Shown here piece after piece: positions 1 to 11,642 of a DNA stretch of 64,000 nt. Position 1 is the first letter of the stretch. Each line of letters opens with the position of its first letter. The position numbers were made by a program, and so were the translations under genes. Source of the DNA: JBOGDS01 sp050743075 (GTDB lineage Bacteria; Actinomycetota; Actinomycetes; Jiangellales; Jiangellaceae); assembly GCA_050743075.1 (NCBI GenBank), contig JBOGDS010000007.1, positions 1 through 64,000 on the forward strand, read 5' to 3'. The notes beneath the pieces were generated by a model, which was not told the origin of the DNA, did no database searches, and was given only the letters and a program-made list of their open reading frames with translations.

Positions 1-66
1 TGTCAGGCCTGACACGTCGCCTGCCTGCCGTTCCGCTGCGGCGGACCTTGACAAGTCGCGTGTCAC
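1..66 (-). CDS. Possible start of the next operon gene, cut by window edge
   Basis: A GTG at 66-64 overlaps the pyrD stop as GTGA, the same arrangement that joins other genes of this operon, and its frame stays open for 22 codons to the window edge. In many actinobacteria pyrF follows pyrD, but these residues show no recognisable OMP decarboxylase motif, so no function is assigned. Positions 1-14 form a perfect 14-bp palindrome (TGTCAGGCCTGACA). The reading may be chance, because only 66 bases are visible. Confidence 0.25.
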   Translation of the reverse strand, partial: MTRDLSRSAAAERQAGDVSGLT

Positions 67-1174
67 CGGCGGACTCCAGACTGCGTGCGGATGAGGTTGG
101 CCAGGTCGAGGTTGACCCGCCGAGGCCACAGCGGGCCCCCGTACACGAACGCCGTGTATGCCTGGACAAGCATGGCGCCGGCGGTGAGCCGTTCCCAGAC
201 GTCGTCGGCCGTGCTGGCACCGCCGACCGACACCAGGACGAGCCGGTCTCCGACCCGCTCACGCAGCAGCCTCAGCACCTCGACCGAACGATGCCGCAAC
301 GGCGAACCGGACAGCCCGCCGTCACCTGCGGCGTGGATCTCCGCCGGCGACGACCGCAGGCCGTCGCGGGAGATCGTGGTGTTGGTGGCGACGATCCCGT
401 CGAGGCCGAGGTCGAGGGCCAGGTCGGCAACGGCGACGATGTCGTCGTCGGGCAGGTCGGGAGCGATCTTCACCAGCAGCGGTACCGGCCGGCCCGCAGC
501 CTGCGTGCTGGCGTCGCGGACCGCCGTGAGCAGGGGCCGCAGCCGGTCGACGGCCTGCAGACCGCGCAGGCCCGGCGTGTTCGGCGAGCTCACGTTCACG
601 ACCAGGTAGTCGGCAAGGCCGGCCAGCCGGCGGGTGCTGGCCACATAGTCGACGACCGCGTGCTCGTCGGGGACGATCTCGCTCTTGCCGATGTTGACGC
701 CCACGACGACAGGCGCCGCCCGGCGGGACCGTCGCCGGGCCAACCTGATCGCCACCGCCTGCGCGCCGGTGTTGTTGAAGCCCATCCGGTTCACGATCGC
801 GCGATCTCGCAGGAGCCGGTGCAGCCGGGGCCGCGCGTTGCCCGGTTGCGGCGCCGCCGTGACAGTCCCGATCTCGACGAAGCCGAAGCCCAGGGCCGCC
901 AGCGCGTCGACACCCTGTGCGTCCTTGTCGAACCCCGCCGCGAGACCCAGTGGGCTGGGAAAGTCCAGACCGAACGCCCTGACCCGCAGGACCGGATTGT
1001 CGACGACGCACCTCGTGCGCATGAGGCGCGCGCCGGGGGGTACCCGCGCCGCCAGCCGGATCGCGCCGAACCCCAACCGGTGCGCCGTCTCCGCGTCGAG
1101 CCGCCGCAGCACTGCCCCGAACAGCGCACCGTACAGCCCACCCGCCCCCCCATGATCATGAAGGTTTGAGCGGC

Positions 1175-1178
<4 letters not shown>
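63..1178 (-). CDS. pyrD: Dihydroorotate dehydrogenase (quinone), class 2
   Basis: PyrD oxidises dihydroorotate to orotate with FMN and passes electrons to membrane quinones, the fourth step of UMP synthesis. The 371 residues have the class 2 layout: an N-terminal extension that contacts the membrane, then the barrel. Visible motifs are the FMN-site segment GLAAGFDK near residue 78 and NVSSPNTPGL at 195-204, whose second serine (S198) is the class 2 catalytic base. The ATG overlaps the carB stop by four bases (ATGA) and a GGGAG sits just upstream, so the start is well supported. Start codon and ribosome site lie in the loop of a 12-bp inverted repeat, so translation may depend on ribosomes coming from carB. 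Confidence 0.95.
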
Positions 1179-4545
<3,367 letters not shown>

Positions 4546-4546
<1 letters not shown>

Positions 4547-5664
4547 CAGGCGGCACCCATCAACGACGTGAACCGGTCGAACAGAGAGGCGGCGTCGTGC
4601 GGGCCGGCTGCTGCTTCCGGGTGGTACTGCACGGAGAACGCCCGGACTCGTCCGTCACCGCCCCGCAGTGCCAACCCCTCGACGACGTCGTCGTTGAGGC
4701 AGACATGGCTCACCTGCGCCTTTCCGAACGGTGTGTCGACGGCCCGGTCGAGGGGCGCGTCGACGGCGAACCCGTGGTTGTGGGCCGTGACCTCGACCCG
4801 GCCGGTGGACCGGTTCTGGACCGGCTGGTTGATGCCGCGGTGGCCGTACCTGAGCTTGTACGTGCCGAACCCGAGCGCGCGGCCGAAGACCTGGTTGCCG
4901 AAGCAGATCCCGAAGAACGGCAGCCCGCGCTCCAGAGCGCCACGCAGGACACCGACGGCGTGGTCTGCGGTTGCCGGGTCGCCCGGGCCATTGGACAGGA
5001 ACAGCCCGTCCGGTCCGGCGCCGAGCACGTCCACCAGCGACGACCCCGCCGGCAGCACGTGGGTCTCGATCCCGCGCTCCGCCATCAGGCGCGGCGTCAT
5101 CGCCTTGATCCCGAGGTCGAGCCCGGCGACCTTGAAGCGCCGCCCGCCGACTGCCGGCACCACGTACGGCTCACGTGTCGACACCTCACCAACGAGGTCG
5201 GCGCCCTCCATCGCAGGCGAGGCGAGCACCCGGTCGAGGAGGGCATCGGCCGACGATACGGTCGAGATGCCGGCCCGCATGACACCGCGTTCACGCAGGT
5301 GGCGGGTCAGTGCGCGGGTGTCGACGCCGCTGATCCCGACGATACCGCGCCGCGCCAGCTCGTCGTCCAGGCTCCGGCGCGACCGCCAGGACGACGCCAG
5401 CCGGGCCGGCTCGCGGACCACATGGCCGGCGACCCAGATCCGGTCCGACTCCGGGTCCTCGTCGTTGACGCCGGTGTTGCCGATGTGCGGTGCCGTCTGC
5501 ACGACGATCTGCCGGTGGTAGGAGGGGTCCGTCAGCGTCTCCTGGTAGCCGGTCATGCCGGTGGCGAACACGGCCTCGCCGAACGTCTCGCCCTGGGCTC
5601 CGTACGACTCGCCCCGGAACGTCCGCCCGTCCTCCAGGACGAGCAACGCGGGCGGACGGCTCAC
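4546..5664 (-). CDS. carA: Carbamoyl-phosphate synthase small subunit
   Basis: CarA hydrolyses glutamine and sends ammonia to CarB. The 372 residues comprise an N-terminal small-subunit domain (LVLEDGRTFRGESYG near residue 8) and a class I glutamine amidotransferase domain. The nucleophilic cysteine is in GICFGNQ and the His-Glu pair is in QYHPEA. The start is a GTG that overlaps the pyrC stop as GTGA, and the stop shares one base with carB. The small membrane-protein gene often found between pyrC and carA in actinobacteria is absent here. Confidence 0.97.
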
Positions 5665-6956
5665 GCGAGCTTCCCGTCGAGCACCGTCGGCCGCCCGCGT
5701 AGGAACGTCGCCACCACCTGGCCGGGTAGCGTCATGCCGTCGTACGGGGTGTTGCGCGACAGCGACGCCAGCGACGCCGGGTCGACCACACGCTGCGCGG
5801 CAGGGTCGACCAGGACCAGGTTGGCCGGCTCACCGACCGCCAGCGGACGTCCCTGGGCCGCCTCGCCGGCGGCGCAGCGGCCGATGTGGGCCGGCGTGAC
5901 CGACATCCGCTGCGCGACGACGGACCAGTCGAGCAGCCCGGTGTCGACCATCGTCGCCTGCACCACTGACAGCGCCGTCTCCAGGCCGAGCATGCCGAAC
6001 GCGGCGGCGTCCCACTCGCACTCCTTGTCCTCCGCCGGATGCGGCGCGTGGTCGGTGGCGACGACGTCGATCGTGCCGTCGGCCAGCGCCTCGCGCAGAG
6101 CGGCGATATCGGCCTCGGTGCGCAGCGGGGGGTTGACCTTGAAGCGCGGGTCGTAGGACTCCGCCCGCTCGTCGGTCAGCAGCAGGTGGTGCGGCGTGAC
6201 CTCCGCCGTGACGTCCCAGCCCTTCGACTTGGCCCACCGGATGATCTCCACCGAGCCGGCCGTCGAGACGTGACAGACGTGGACCCGCGACCCGACGTGC
6301 GCCGCCAGCAGCACGTCGCGGGCGATGATCGCCTCCTCGGCCACCGCGGGCCACCCGCGCAGGCCCAGCCGTCCGGACGGCTCGCCCTCGTTCATCTGCG
6401 CGCCCTCGGTGAGGCGGGGCTCCTGGGCGTGCTGGGCCACCACGCCGTCGAAAGCCTTCACGTACTCCAAGGCGCGGCGCATCAGGACCGCGTCGGACAC
6501 ACAGCGCCCGTCGTCGGAGAAGACCCGGACCCCCGCTGCCGAGTCGGCCATGGCGCCCAGCTCCGCGAGCCGCTCCCCCGCGAGCCCCACCGTCACGGCG
6601 CCGACCGGACGGACGTCGGCGTGGCCGGCCTCGCGGCCGAGTCGCCAGACCTGCTCGACGACGCCGGCGGTGTCGGCCACCGGTTCGGTGTTGGCCATCG
6701 CGTGCACCGCGGTGTACCCACCGAGCGCGGCTGCCCGGGTTCCGGACTCGACGGTCTCGGCGTCCTCGCGGCCCGGCTCGCGCAGGTGCGTGTGCAGGTC
6801 GACCAGCCCGGGCAGGGCCACCAGGCCGTCCGCGTCGATGACCTCGGCGCCCGCAGCGCCCGCGTCCGGCCCGACCTCGGACACGCTCCCGTCGCGCAGC
6901 AAGAAGCTCGTGTTGTCGCCTCCCGGCAGCCGGGCACCCCTGATCAGCCACGTCAT
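5661..6956 (-). CDS. pyrC: Dihydroorotase, class I
   Basis: PyrC cyclises N-carbamoyl-aspartate to dihydroorotate, the third step of UMP synthesis. The protein of 431 residues is an amidohydrolase. The metal-binding motif DLHTHLREPG is near residue 55, further metal histidines lie in HVCHVS and TPHHLL, and the catalytic Asp in ATDHAPH. The frame is open far upstream, but the ATG at 6956 overlaps the pyrB stop by four bases (ATGA) and begins at the expected N-terminal strand, so this start is chosen. The gene is the middle of the tightly coupled pyr operon. Confidence 0.96.
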   Translation of the reverse strand: MTWLIRGARLPGGDNTSFLLRDGSVSEVGPDAGAAGAEVIDADGLVALPGLVDLHTHLREPGREDAETVESGTRAAALGGYTAVHAMANTEPVADTAGVVEQVWRLGREAGHADVRPVGAVTVGLAGERLAELGAMADSAAGVRVFSDDGRCVSDAVLMRRALEYVKAFDGVVAQHAQEPRLTEGAQMNEGEPSGRLGLRGWPAVAEEAIIARDVLLAAHVGSRVHVCHVSTAGSVEIIRWAKSKGWDVTAEVTPHHLLLTDERAESYDPRFKVNPPLRTEADIAALREALADGTIDVVATDHAPHPAEDKECEWDAAAFGMLGLETALSVVQATMVDTGLLDWSVVAQRMSVTPAHIGRCAAGEAAQGRPLAVGEPANLVLVDPAAQRVVDPASLASLSRNTPYDGMTLPGQVVATFLRGRPTVLDGKLA

Positions 6957-7891
6957 GCCGCGACCCCCTGGTCCGCGCCCGCCAGCAGCAGGTACAGCAC
7001 GGCCATCCGCACGTAGACCCCGTTCGTCACCTGCTCGACGATCACCGACCGGTCGCAGTCGGCGACGTCGGCGGTGATCTCCATGCCGCGGTTCATCGGG
7101 CCGGGATGCAGCACCACGGCGTCGTCCGGGAGCAGGCGGAACCGGCGGGAGTCGAGCCCGTAGCGGCGGCTGTACTCGCGGGCCGACGGGAAGAACGCCG
7201 CGCCCATCCGCTCGCGCTGGACCCGCAGCATCATGACGGCATCGGACTTGGCCAGTACCGGATCGAGCTCGTACACGACCTGGCACGACCAGTGCTCCAC
7301 GCCGACGGGGAGCAGGGTGGGCGGCGCGACCAGCGTGACCTCTGCCCCGAGCGTCGTGAGGAGGAGCACGTTGCTGCGGGCGACCCGGCTGTGCAGGACG
7401 TCGCCTACCACGGCGACCCGGCGCCCGTCCAGGTCACCGAGGTGCCGGCGCAGCGTGTACGCGTCCAGCAGCGCCTGGGTGGGATGCTCGTGGGTGCCGT
7501 CTCCGGCGTTGACGACGCTCGCCCGGATCCAGCCGGAGTGGGCCAGCCGATGCGGCGCGCCGCTTGCCGGGTGCCGGACCACCACCCCGTCCGCGCCCAT
7601 CGCCTCCAGCGTCAATGCGGTGTCCTTCAGACTCTCGCCCTTGGAGAGGCTGGATCCCTTGGCCGAGAAGTTCACGACGTCGGCCGACAGGCGTTTCGCC
7701 GCCAGCTCGAACGACGTGCGGGTGCGGGTGGAGTCCTCGAAGAAGAGGTTGACGACCGTGCGCCCACGAAGCGTCGGCAGCTTCTTGACCGCGCGGCCCT
7801 CGGTCAGCCGGGCCATCTCGGCCGCGGTGTCCAGGACCAGCGTGGCGTCGTCGCGGTCGAGGTCCGCGGCGGAGAGCAGGTGCCGGCTCAT
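6953..7891 (-). CDS. pyrB: Aspartate carbamoyltransferase catalytic subunit
   Basis: PyrB joins carbamoyl phosphate and aspartate, the committed step of pyrimidine synthesis. The 312 residues show the carbamoyl-phosphate loop DSTRTRTSFE near residue 54 and the C-terminal aspartate-domain motif HPGPMNRG. No pyrI regulatory subunit is present, so control is expected to come from PyrR and not from allostery through PyrI. The ATG overlaps the pyrR stop (ATGA) and the stop overlaps pyrC. Confidence 0.97.
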   Translation of the reverse strand: MSRHLLSAADLDRDDATLVLDTAAEMARLTEGRAVKKLPTLRGRTVVNLFFEDSTRTRTSFELAAKRLSADVVNFSAKGSSLSKGESLKDTALTLEAMGADGVVVRHPASGAPHRLAHSGWIRASVVNAGDGTHEHPTQALLDAYTLRRHLGDLDGRRVAVVGDVLHSRVARSNVLLLTTLGAEVTLVAPPTLLPVGVEHWSCQVVYELDPVLAKSDAVMMLRVQRERMGAAFFPSAREYSRRYGLDSRRFRLLPDDAVVLHPGPMNRGMEITADVADCDRSVIVEQVTNGVYVRMAVLYLLLAGADQGVAA

Positions 7892-8481
7892 CGGGTGCCT
7901 CCCGCCGCGTTGCCGAGCAGGACGGCGTCGCGGCCGTCGGTCTCCTCGACCAGCACCTTGACGCTCTCGCGCAGCGACGTCGGCAGGTTCTTGCCCACGT
8001 GGTCCGGGCGGATCGGCAGTTGGCGGTGTCCACGGTCGACCAGGACGGCGAGCCGGACCGCCTGCGGCCTGCCGACGTCGTCCAGTGCGGTGAGCGCCGC
8101 CCGGATCGTCCGGCCGGAGAAGAGCACGTCGTCGACGAGGACGACGACCTTGCCGTCAACGCCGCCGGAAGGGATGTGCGTGTGCTCGAGCGCCCTGGCC
8201 GGCCGTAGCCGCAGGTCGTCGCGGTACATGGTGACGTCGAGGGCGCCCACCGGGACGTCGGCATCCTCGACGCCGGCGATGCGCACGGCAAGCCGGTGCG
8301 CGAGAGGGACGCCACGCGACGGGATGCCGAGCACGACCAGGTCGGCGGCGCCCTTGTTGCGCTCGACGACCTCGTGCGCGATGCGGGTCAGCATCCGGCC
8401 GATGTCGTCGGCGTCGAGTACGGTGCGCGCCTCCGTCAGCTCGCGGGTCAGCGGGCCGGGGTCGGCGACAGGCGCGGACAT
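7888..8481 (-). CDS. pyrR: PyrR bifunctional regulator / uracil phosphoribosyltransferase
   Basis: PyrR binds the leader of pyr mRNA when UMP is high and reduces expression; many homologues also make UMP from uracil and PRPP. The phosphoribosyltransferase motif VVLVDDVLFSGRT is clear. The open frame extends nine codons further upstream, but a strong AAGGAGG at 8497-8491 nine bases before the ATG at 8481 fixes the start, giving 197 residues. It is the first gene of the pyr operon, so it should regulate itself together with the rest. A PyrR-type RNA hairpin directly precedes its ribosome site. Confidence 0.96.
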   Translation of the reverse strand: MSAPVADPGPLTRELTEARTVLDADDIGRMLTRIAHEVVERNKGAADLVVLGIPSRGVPLAHRLAVRIAGVEDADVPVGALDVTMYRDDLRLRPARALEHTHIPSGGVDGKVVVLVDDVLFSGRTIRAALTALDDVGRPQAVRLAVLVDRGHRQLPIRPDHVGKNLPTSLRESVKVLVEETDGRDAVLLGNAAGGTR

Positions 8482-8490
8482 GCCTTCGGA

Positions 8491-8516
8491 CCTCCTTCCC
8501 CGCCTCACGGGACGGG
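8491..8516 (-). promoter_or_regulatory. PyrR-binding hairpin abutting the pyrR ribosome site
   Basis: On the minus strand CCCG and CGGG pair around a loop reading TCCCGTGAGG. The loop fits the conserved PyrR-binding core UCCNGNGAGG known from Bacillus leaders. The 3' arm ends exactly where AAGGAGG begins, so PyrR binding would block ribosomes on pyrR. No attenuator or antiterminator pair is seen, which suggests translational repression as described for mycobacterial pyrR. Confidence 0.8.
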
Positions 8517-8540
8517 ACTTAAAGGACGTCGGTCGAGGCG

Positions 8541-8546
8541 AGCGTA
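8541..8546 (-). promoter_or_regulatory. Candidate -10 element of the pyr operon
   Basis: TACGCT on the minus strand (TAnnnT type) would place transcription start near 8534 and give a leader of about 53 bases that contains the PyrR hairpin. No good -35 hexamer is at the right distance. It is chosen mainly for its position. Confidence 0.3.
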
Positions 8547-8664
8547 GCGCATCTTGTCATCGACCTGTACGGCGTCAGCGGTCCGGATGCGGGATGCAGC
8601 GTCGACCACTGACAGAAATCACGCCCTGGTGACCATGCGACATGATGGCCGCGGCCTGCGGGAC

Positions 8665-9075
8665 CTATCGGGCAAGCGTGGGCTTGATCTCGACCAGGCG
8701 GGCCAGCAGGCCGTTCACGAACCCCGGCGAGTCGTCGGTGGAGAGCTCGCGCGCGAGCGCGACGGCCTCGCTGACGGCCACCACGTCAGGCACGTCGTCG
8801 CGGTAGAGCACCTCGTAGGCGCCTATCCGCAGCAGGTTGCGGTCGACGGCCGGCATCCGGTCCAGCGTCCAGCCTTCGGCGTAGGTCGCCAGCAACTCGT
8901 CGATCCGATCCCGCCGGGCGACGACGCCCTCGACCAGGGCGACCGCGTAGGCGTTGAGCGGCGCCGAAGCGGTGACCATTCGCTGTGCCAGCGTCGCACC
9001 GGGTGAGAGGCCCTGCATCTCCGACTCGTACAGGATGTCCAGGGCCCGCTTGCGGGCTTTCGTGCGTGCCGCCAC
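8665..9075 (-). CDS. nusB: Transcription antitermination factor NusB
   Basis: NusB with S10 (NusE) binds boxA of ribosomal RNA leaders and supports antitermination. The all-helical family shows here as ARTKARKRALDILYESE at the N-terminus and PGFVNGLLARL near the C-terminus. The frame is open upstream into efp, but the GTG at 9075, after GGGGAG, gives 136 residues, close to the usual size. It lies 16 bases after efp and is probably cotranscribed with it. Confidence 0.93.
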   Translation of the reverse strand: MAARTKARKRALDILYESEMQGLSPGATLAQRMVTASAPLNAYAVALVEGVVARRDRIDELLATYAEGWTLDRMPAVDRNLLRIGAYEVLYRDDVPDVVAVSEAVALARELSTDDSPGFVNGLLARLVEIKPTLAR

Positions 9076-9091
9076 CGTTCTCCCCGGGCCG

Positions 9092-9652
9092 TCAGGATGC
9101 TCGGCCGAGGTACGAGCCGTCGCGCGTGTCGACCTTGACCTTCTCGCCGGTCGTGATGAACAGCGGCACGGCGATCTCGTACCCGGTCTCGAGCCGGGCC
9201 GGCTTCGTCCCGCCGGTGGAACGGTCGCCCTGCAGGCCGGGCTCGGTGTAGTCGACCGCGAGGACCACCGACGTCGGCAGTTCGACGAACAACGGCACAC
9301 CGTCGTGCAGGCCCACGATGGCGTCCTGGTTCTCGAGCATGAAGCGTTCGGACCCACCGACGGTCGCCGACGCGACCTGGATCTGGTCGTAGGACTGGGT
9401 GTCCATGAACACGAAGTCGCCGCCGTCGCGGTACAGATAGGTCATCTCGCGCCGGTCGACGTTGGCGGTCTCGACCTTGACGCCGGCGTTGAACGTCTTG
9501 TCGACGACCTTGCCCGAGGGGACGCTCTTCAGCTTGGTGCGGACGAACGCGCCGCCCTTGCCGGGCTTCACGTGCTGGAACTCCACGACGGACCACAGTT
9601 GCCCGTCGAGGTTGAGCACGAGGCCGTTCTTGAGGTCGTTGGTCGTCGCCAC
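9092..9652 (-). CDS. efp: Translation elongation factor P
   Basis: EF-P binds ribosomes stalled at polyproline and promotes peptide bond formation. The 186 residues form the three-barrel protein. The tip loop reads VKPGKGGA, with lysine 32 at the position that is modified in other bacteria. No EpmA, EpmB or EarP modifying gene is in the window. The GTG start follows AGAAGG seven bases upstream. The protein is relevant here because SecD carries a long proline-rich stretch. Order pepQ-efp-nusB matches mycobacteria. Confidence 0.96.
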   Translation of the reverse strand: MATTNDLKNGLVLNLDGQLWSVVEFQHVKPGKGGAFVRTKLKSVPSGKVVDKTFNAGVKVETANVDRREMTYLYRDGGDFVFMDTQSYDQIQVASATVGGSERFMLENQDAIVGLHDGVPLFVELPTSVVLAVDYTEPGLQGDRSTGGTKPARLETGYEIAVPLFITTGEKVKVDTRDGSYLGRAS

Positions 9653-9693
9653 CGGGGTGCCTTCTGGGTGTCGGGTCGGTCCTCACCGCCCGG

Positions 9694-10788
9694 TCAGGCG
9701 TCGAGGACGAGCAGGTCCTTGGTCGTCGTCGTCAGCAGCTCCGGACCACCGGCGGCGCGGACCACGAGGGTGTCCTCGATCCGGACGCCGCCTCGACCCG
9801 GCAGGTAGACGCCGGGTTCGACGGTCACGGGCATGCGGTCGGCCAGTGTACCCGTCGCGGAGTACCCGAGCGTCGGCGCTTCGTGGATCTCCAGGCCCAG
9901 GCCGTGGCCCGTGCCGTGGCCGAAGTGCTCGCCGTGACCCGCGGCCTCGATCGGCTCGCGGGACGCCTTGTCGACGGCGATGCACTCCGATCCCACGGCG
10001 AGCGCCTCGCGGCCCAGGCGCTGAGCGTGCGCGACCAGGTCGTAGATCTCCCGCTGCCAGCCTGCGGGCTCGGCGGCAACGACGGCCGTCCGCGTGCAGT
10101 CGGCGTGGTACCCGCGGTAGAGCGCTCCGAAGTCGATCTTGAGGAAGTCTCGGTGCTCGATGGTGCGGCCGGTCGGCCGGTGGTGAGGTATCGCGCTGTT
10201 CGGGCCGGACGCGACGATGGTCTCGAACGCGGCGCCGTCGGCCCCGTGCCGATACATGCGGTTCTCCAGGTCCCGCGCGACCTCCTGCTCGGTGCGGCCC
10301 AGCAACCTGCCTGCGGCGTACAGGTCCTCCAGGGCGCGACACGAGATGGCGCACGCCTGCCTGATCAGGGCCAGCTCGTCGTCGTCCTTCACCGCTCGCA
10401 GCGCTTCGACCGCCTGCCCGAGGTGGACGACCTCAGCGGTCTGCGCACTCTTGGCGATCTCCGCCGCCAGCGCGAGTGTGACGTCATGCTCTTCCACCGC
10501 CAGCCGGACCGAACGCCCGGCTGCGGCGCGGGTGGCCAGCGCCGTCGCCACGCTCCTCTCCTGTACGACCTCGACGTCCGACGCGATCTCGCGGGCAGCC
10601 GTGACGTAGCGGCTGTCGGTCGCGAACACGGCGACGCCGTCCGCGGACACCAGCACCGCTGCATTGCTGCTGGCAATGCCGGTGAGATAGCGGACGTTCA
10701 CCAGGCGGGTGATCAGTGCAAGGTCGGCACCCGTCGCGGTGACGGCTTCGGCCAACCGGGCGCGTCGATCAGCATGAACGGCAGGCAT
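9694..10788 (-). CDS. pepQ: M24 family Xaa-Pro aminopeptidase / proline dipeptidase
   Basis: A cytoplasmic metallopeptidase of the pita-bread fold that cleaves peptide bonds next to proline. The 364 residues contain a creatinase-type N-terminal domain and the catalytic domain, with metal ligands visible as the Asp of KIDFGALY, the Asp of HADCTRT, the His in GTGHGLGLEIHE, the Glu of VTVEPGVY and the Glu of RIEDT. The frame is open much further upstream, but the ATG at 10788 starts at the expected helix. This ATG shares a CATG with the first possible start of the divergent antitoxin-like gene. Confidence 0.92.
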   Translation of the reverse strand: MPAVHADRRARLAEAVTATGADLALITRLVNVRYLTGIASSNAAVLVSADGVAVFATDSRYVTAAREIASDVEVVQERSVATALATRAAAGRSVRLAVEEHDVTLALAAEIAKSAQTAEVVHLGQAVEALRAVKDDDELALIRQACAISCRALEDLYAAGRLLGRTEQEVARDLENRMYRHGADGAAFETIVASGPNSAIPHHRPTGRTIEHRDFLKIDFGALYRGYHADCTRTAVVAAEPAGWQREIYDLVAHAQRLGREALAVGSECIAVDKASREPIEAAGHGEHFGHGTGHGLGLEIHEAPTLGYSATGTLADRMPVTVEPGVYLPGRGGVRIEDTLVVRAAGGPELLTTTTKDLLVLDA

Positions 10789-11053
10789 GGCGCCGACGAT
10801 ATCCCGCCGCCGACGGGGGGCCCGGGAGTCCGGTCGGTCGGTGAATGCGCTCGCGAACGAGATCCTCGACGACGCGGTGCCCGACGAGCCGATGGACGAG
10901 CGCGCCCGGCGGCGCGAGAAGGCGCGCCGGCTCGGAGTCCTGGTAGAAATGCCGCGGACCGCACCGGTTGGCCCAGAGCGGTGGCGGAACGCGCTGGAGT
11001 CCACCCGCGGCATCGGGCCCGTGCTCGACGAGATTCTCGCGGACGGACGGTAG
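10787..11053 (+). CDS. VapB-like antitoxin, probably N-terminally short
   Basis: The 88-residue product has the helix-turn pattern of ribbon-helix-helix antitoxins (ESGRSVNALANEILDDAV near residues 14-31) followed by a charged tail that would wrap the toxin. A VapC-type PIN gene starts one base after its stop, the usual antitoxin-toxin arrangement. The N-terminal beta strand that normally contacts DNA (about 12-15 residues) is missing, and the frame has a stop at 10775 just before the ATG. The upstream side is pepQ coding sequence. It may be truncated or may have lost DNA binding. The family call is inferred from layout and partial pattern. Confidence 0.6.
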   Translation: MAPTISRRRRGARESGRSVNALANEILDDAVPDEPMDERARRREKARRLGVLVEMPRTAPVGPERWRNALESTRGIGPVLDEILADGR

Positions 11054-11054
11054 C

Positions 11055-11495
11055 GTGCTCACCTACATGGACTCGTCGGTTCTGGCTCGCGCCTACCTTC
11101 AGGACGAGTTCGGCCACGAAGCGGCACGGGCTCTGGTCGAGGGAAGCGCGTTCCTGGTGACATCGACTCTGACCCTCGTGGACGTCACCTCCGCGTTGTT
11201 CCGCGCCACCCACGCCGGGCGCGTCGCCGACGTCGACACATCGCTGGCCAAGCTCGACGACGAGACTGCGCCGGACGGGCCGATCACGCTGATCCGGGCC
11301 GACCAACTGACCGCCGAGACTGTTGCTCGCCAGCTCGTCCGGGAGCACACGCTGCGTGCACTCGACGCCCTGCACCTCGCTGTCGCAGAACTGTCCGCTC
11401 GTCCACTCGCCGGCGACGGCGAGGAGGTCGCCTTCGCGTCCCGCGACGACGCCCAGCGCGCCGCCGCGGTCGCCCTTGGCTTCGTCGCGGTCTGA
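11055..11495 (+). CDS. VapC-like PIN-domain toxin
   Basis: PIN-domain ribonucleases of VapBC systems cleave tRNA or rRNA when the antitoxin is lost. The 146 residues start MLTYMDSSVLARAY with the first acidic residue; the later acidic residues are in LRALDALHLA and FASRDDA. The second acidic position, usually Glu in LxxVEVTxAL, is Asp here (TLVDVTSALF), a conservative change. The GTG at 11055 is one base after the antitoxin stop. A second, unrelated-looking VapBC pair lies at 51439-52115. Confidence 0.8.
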   Translation: MLTYMDSSVLARAYLQDEFGHEAARALVEGSAFLVTSTLTLVDVTSALFRATHAGRVADVDTSLAKLDDETAPDGPITLIRADQLTAETVARQLVREHTLRALDALHLAVAELSARPLAGDGEEVAFASRDDAQRAAAVALGFVAV

Positions 11496-11586
11496 TCGGA
11501 CGACGGGCCGGCGTCAGGCGGGTCACGGCGCTGCGAGAAACCCGTTGAGCCGGCCACGCGTTCGCTGTCAGCGTGAACCCGGTGGA

Positions 11587-11606
11587 ATGTCAGACCCACC
11601 CGACAT
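11587..11606. promoter_or_regulatory. Weak inverted repeat before the ABC exporter
   Basis: ATGTC and GACAT, 10 bases apart, lie about 40 bases before the exporter ATPase start. Drug exporters of this type are often controlled by TetR-type repressors, but no regulator gene is adjacent. Arms of five bases are short enough to be chance. Confidence 0.2.
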
Positions 11607-11642
11607 GCTGAGGTCACCATCGACGAACAGAGGGAGACACGC

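Noticed and set aside
8541..8580. ATGACA as -35 for the pyr promoter
   Set aside because: It lies only eight bases before the candidate -10, much too close.
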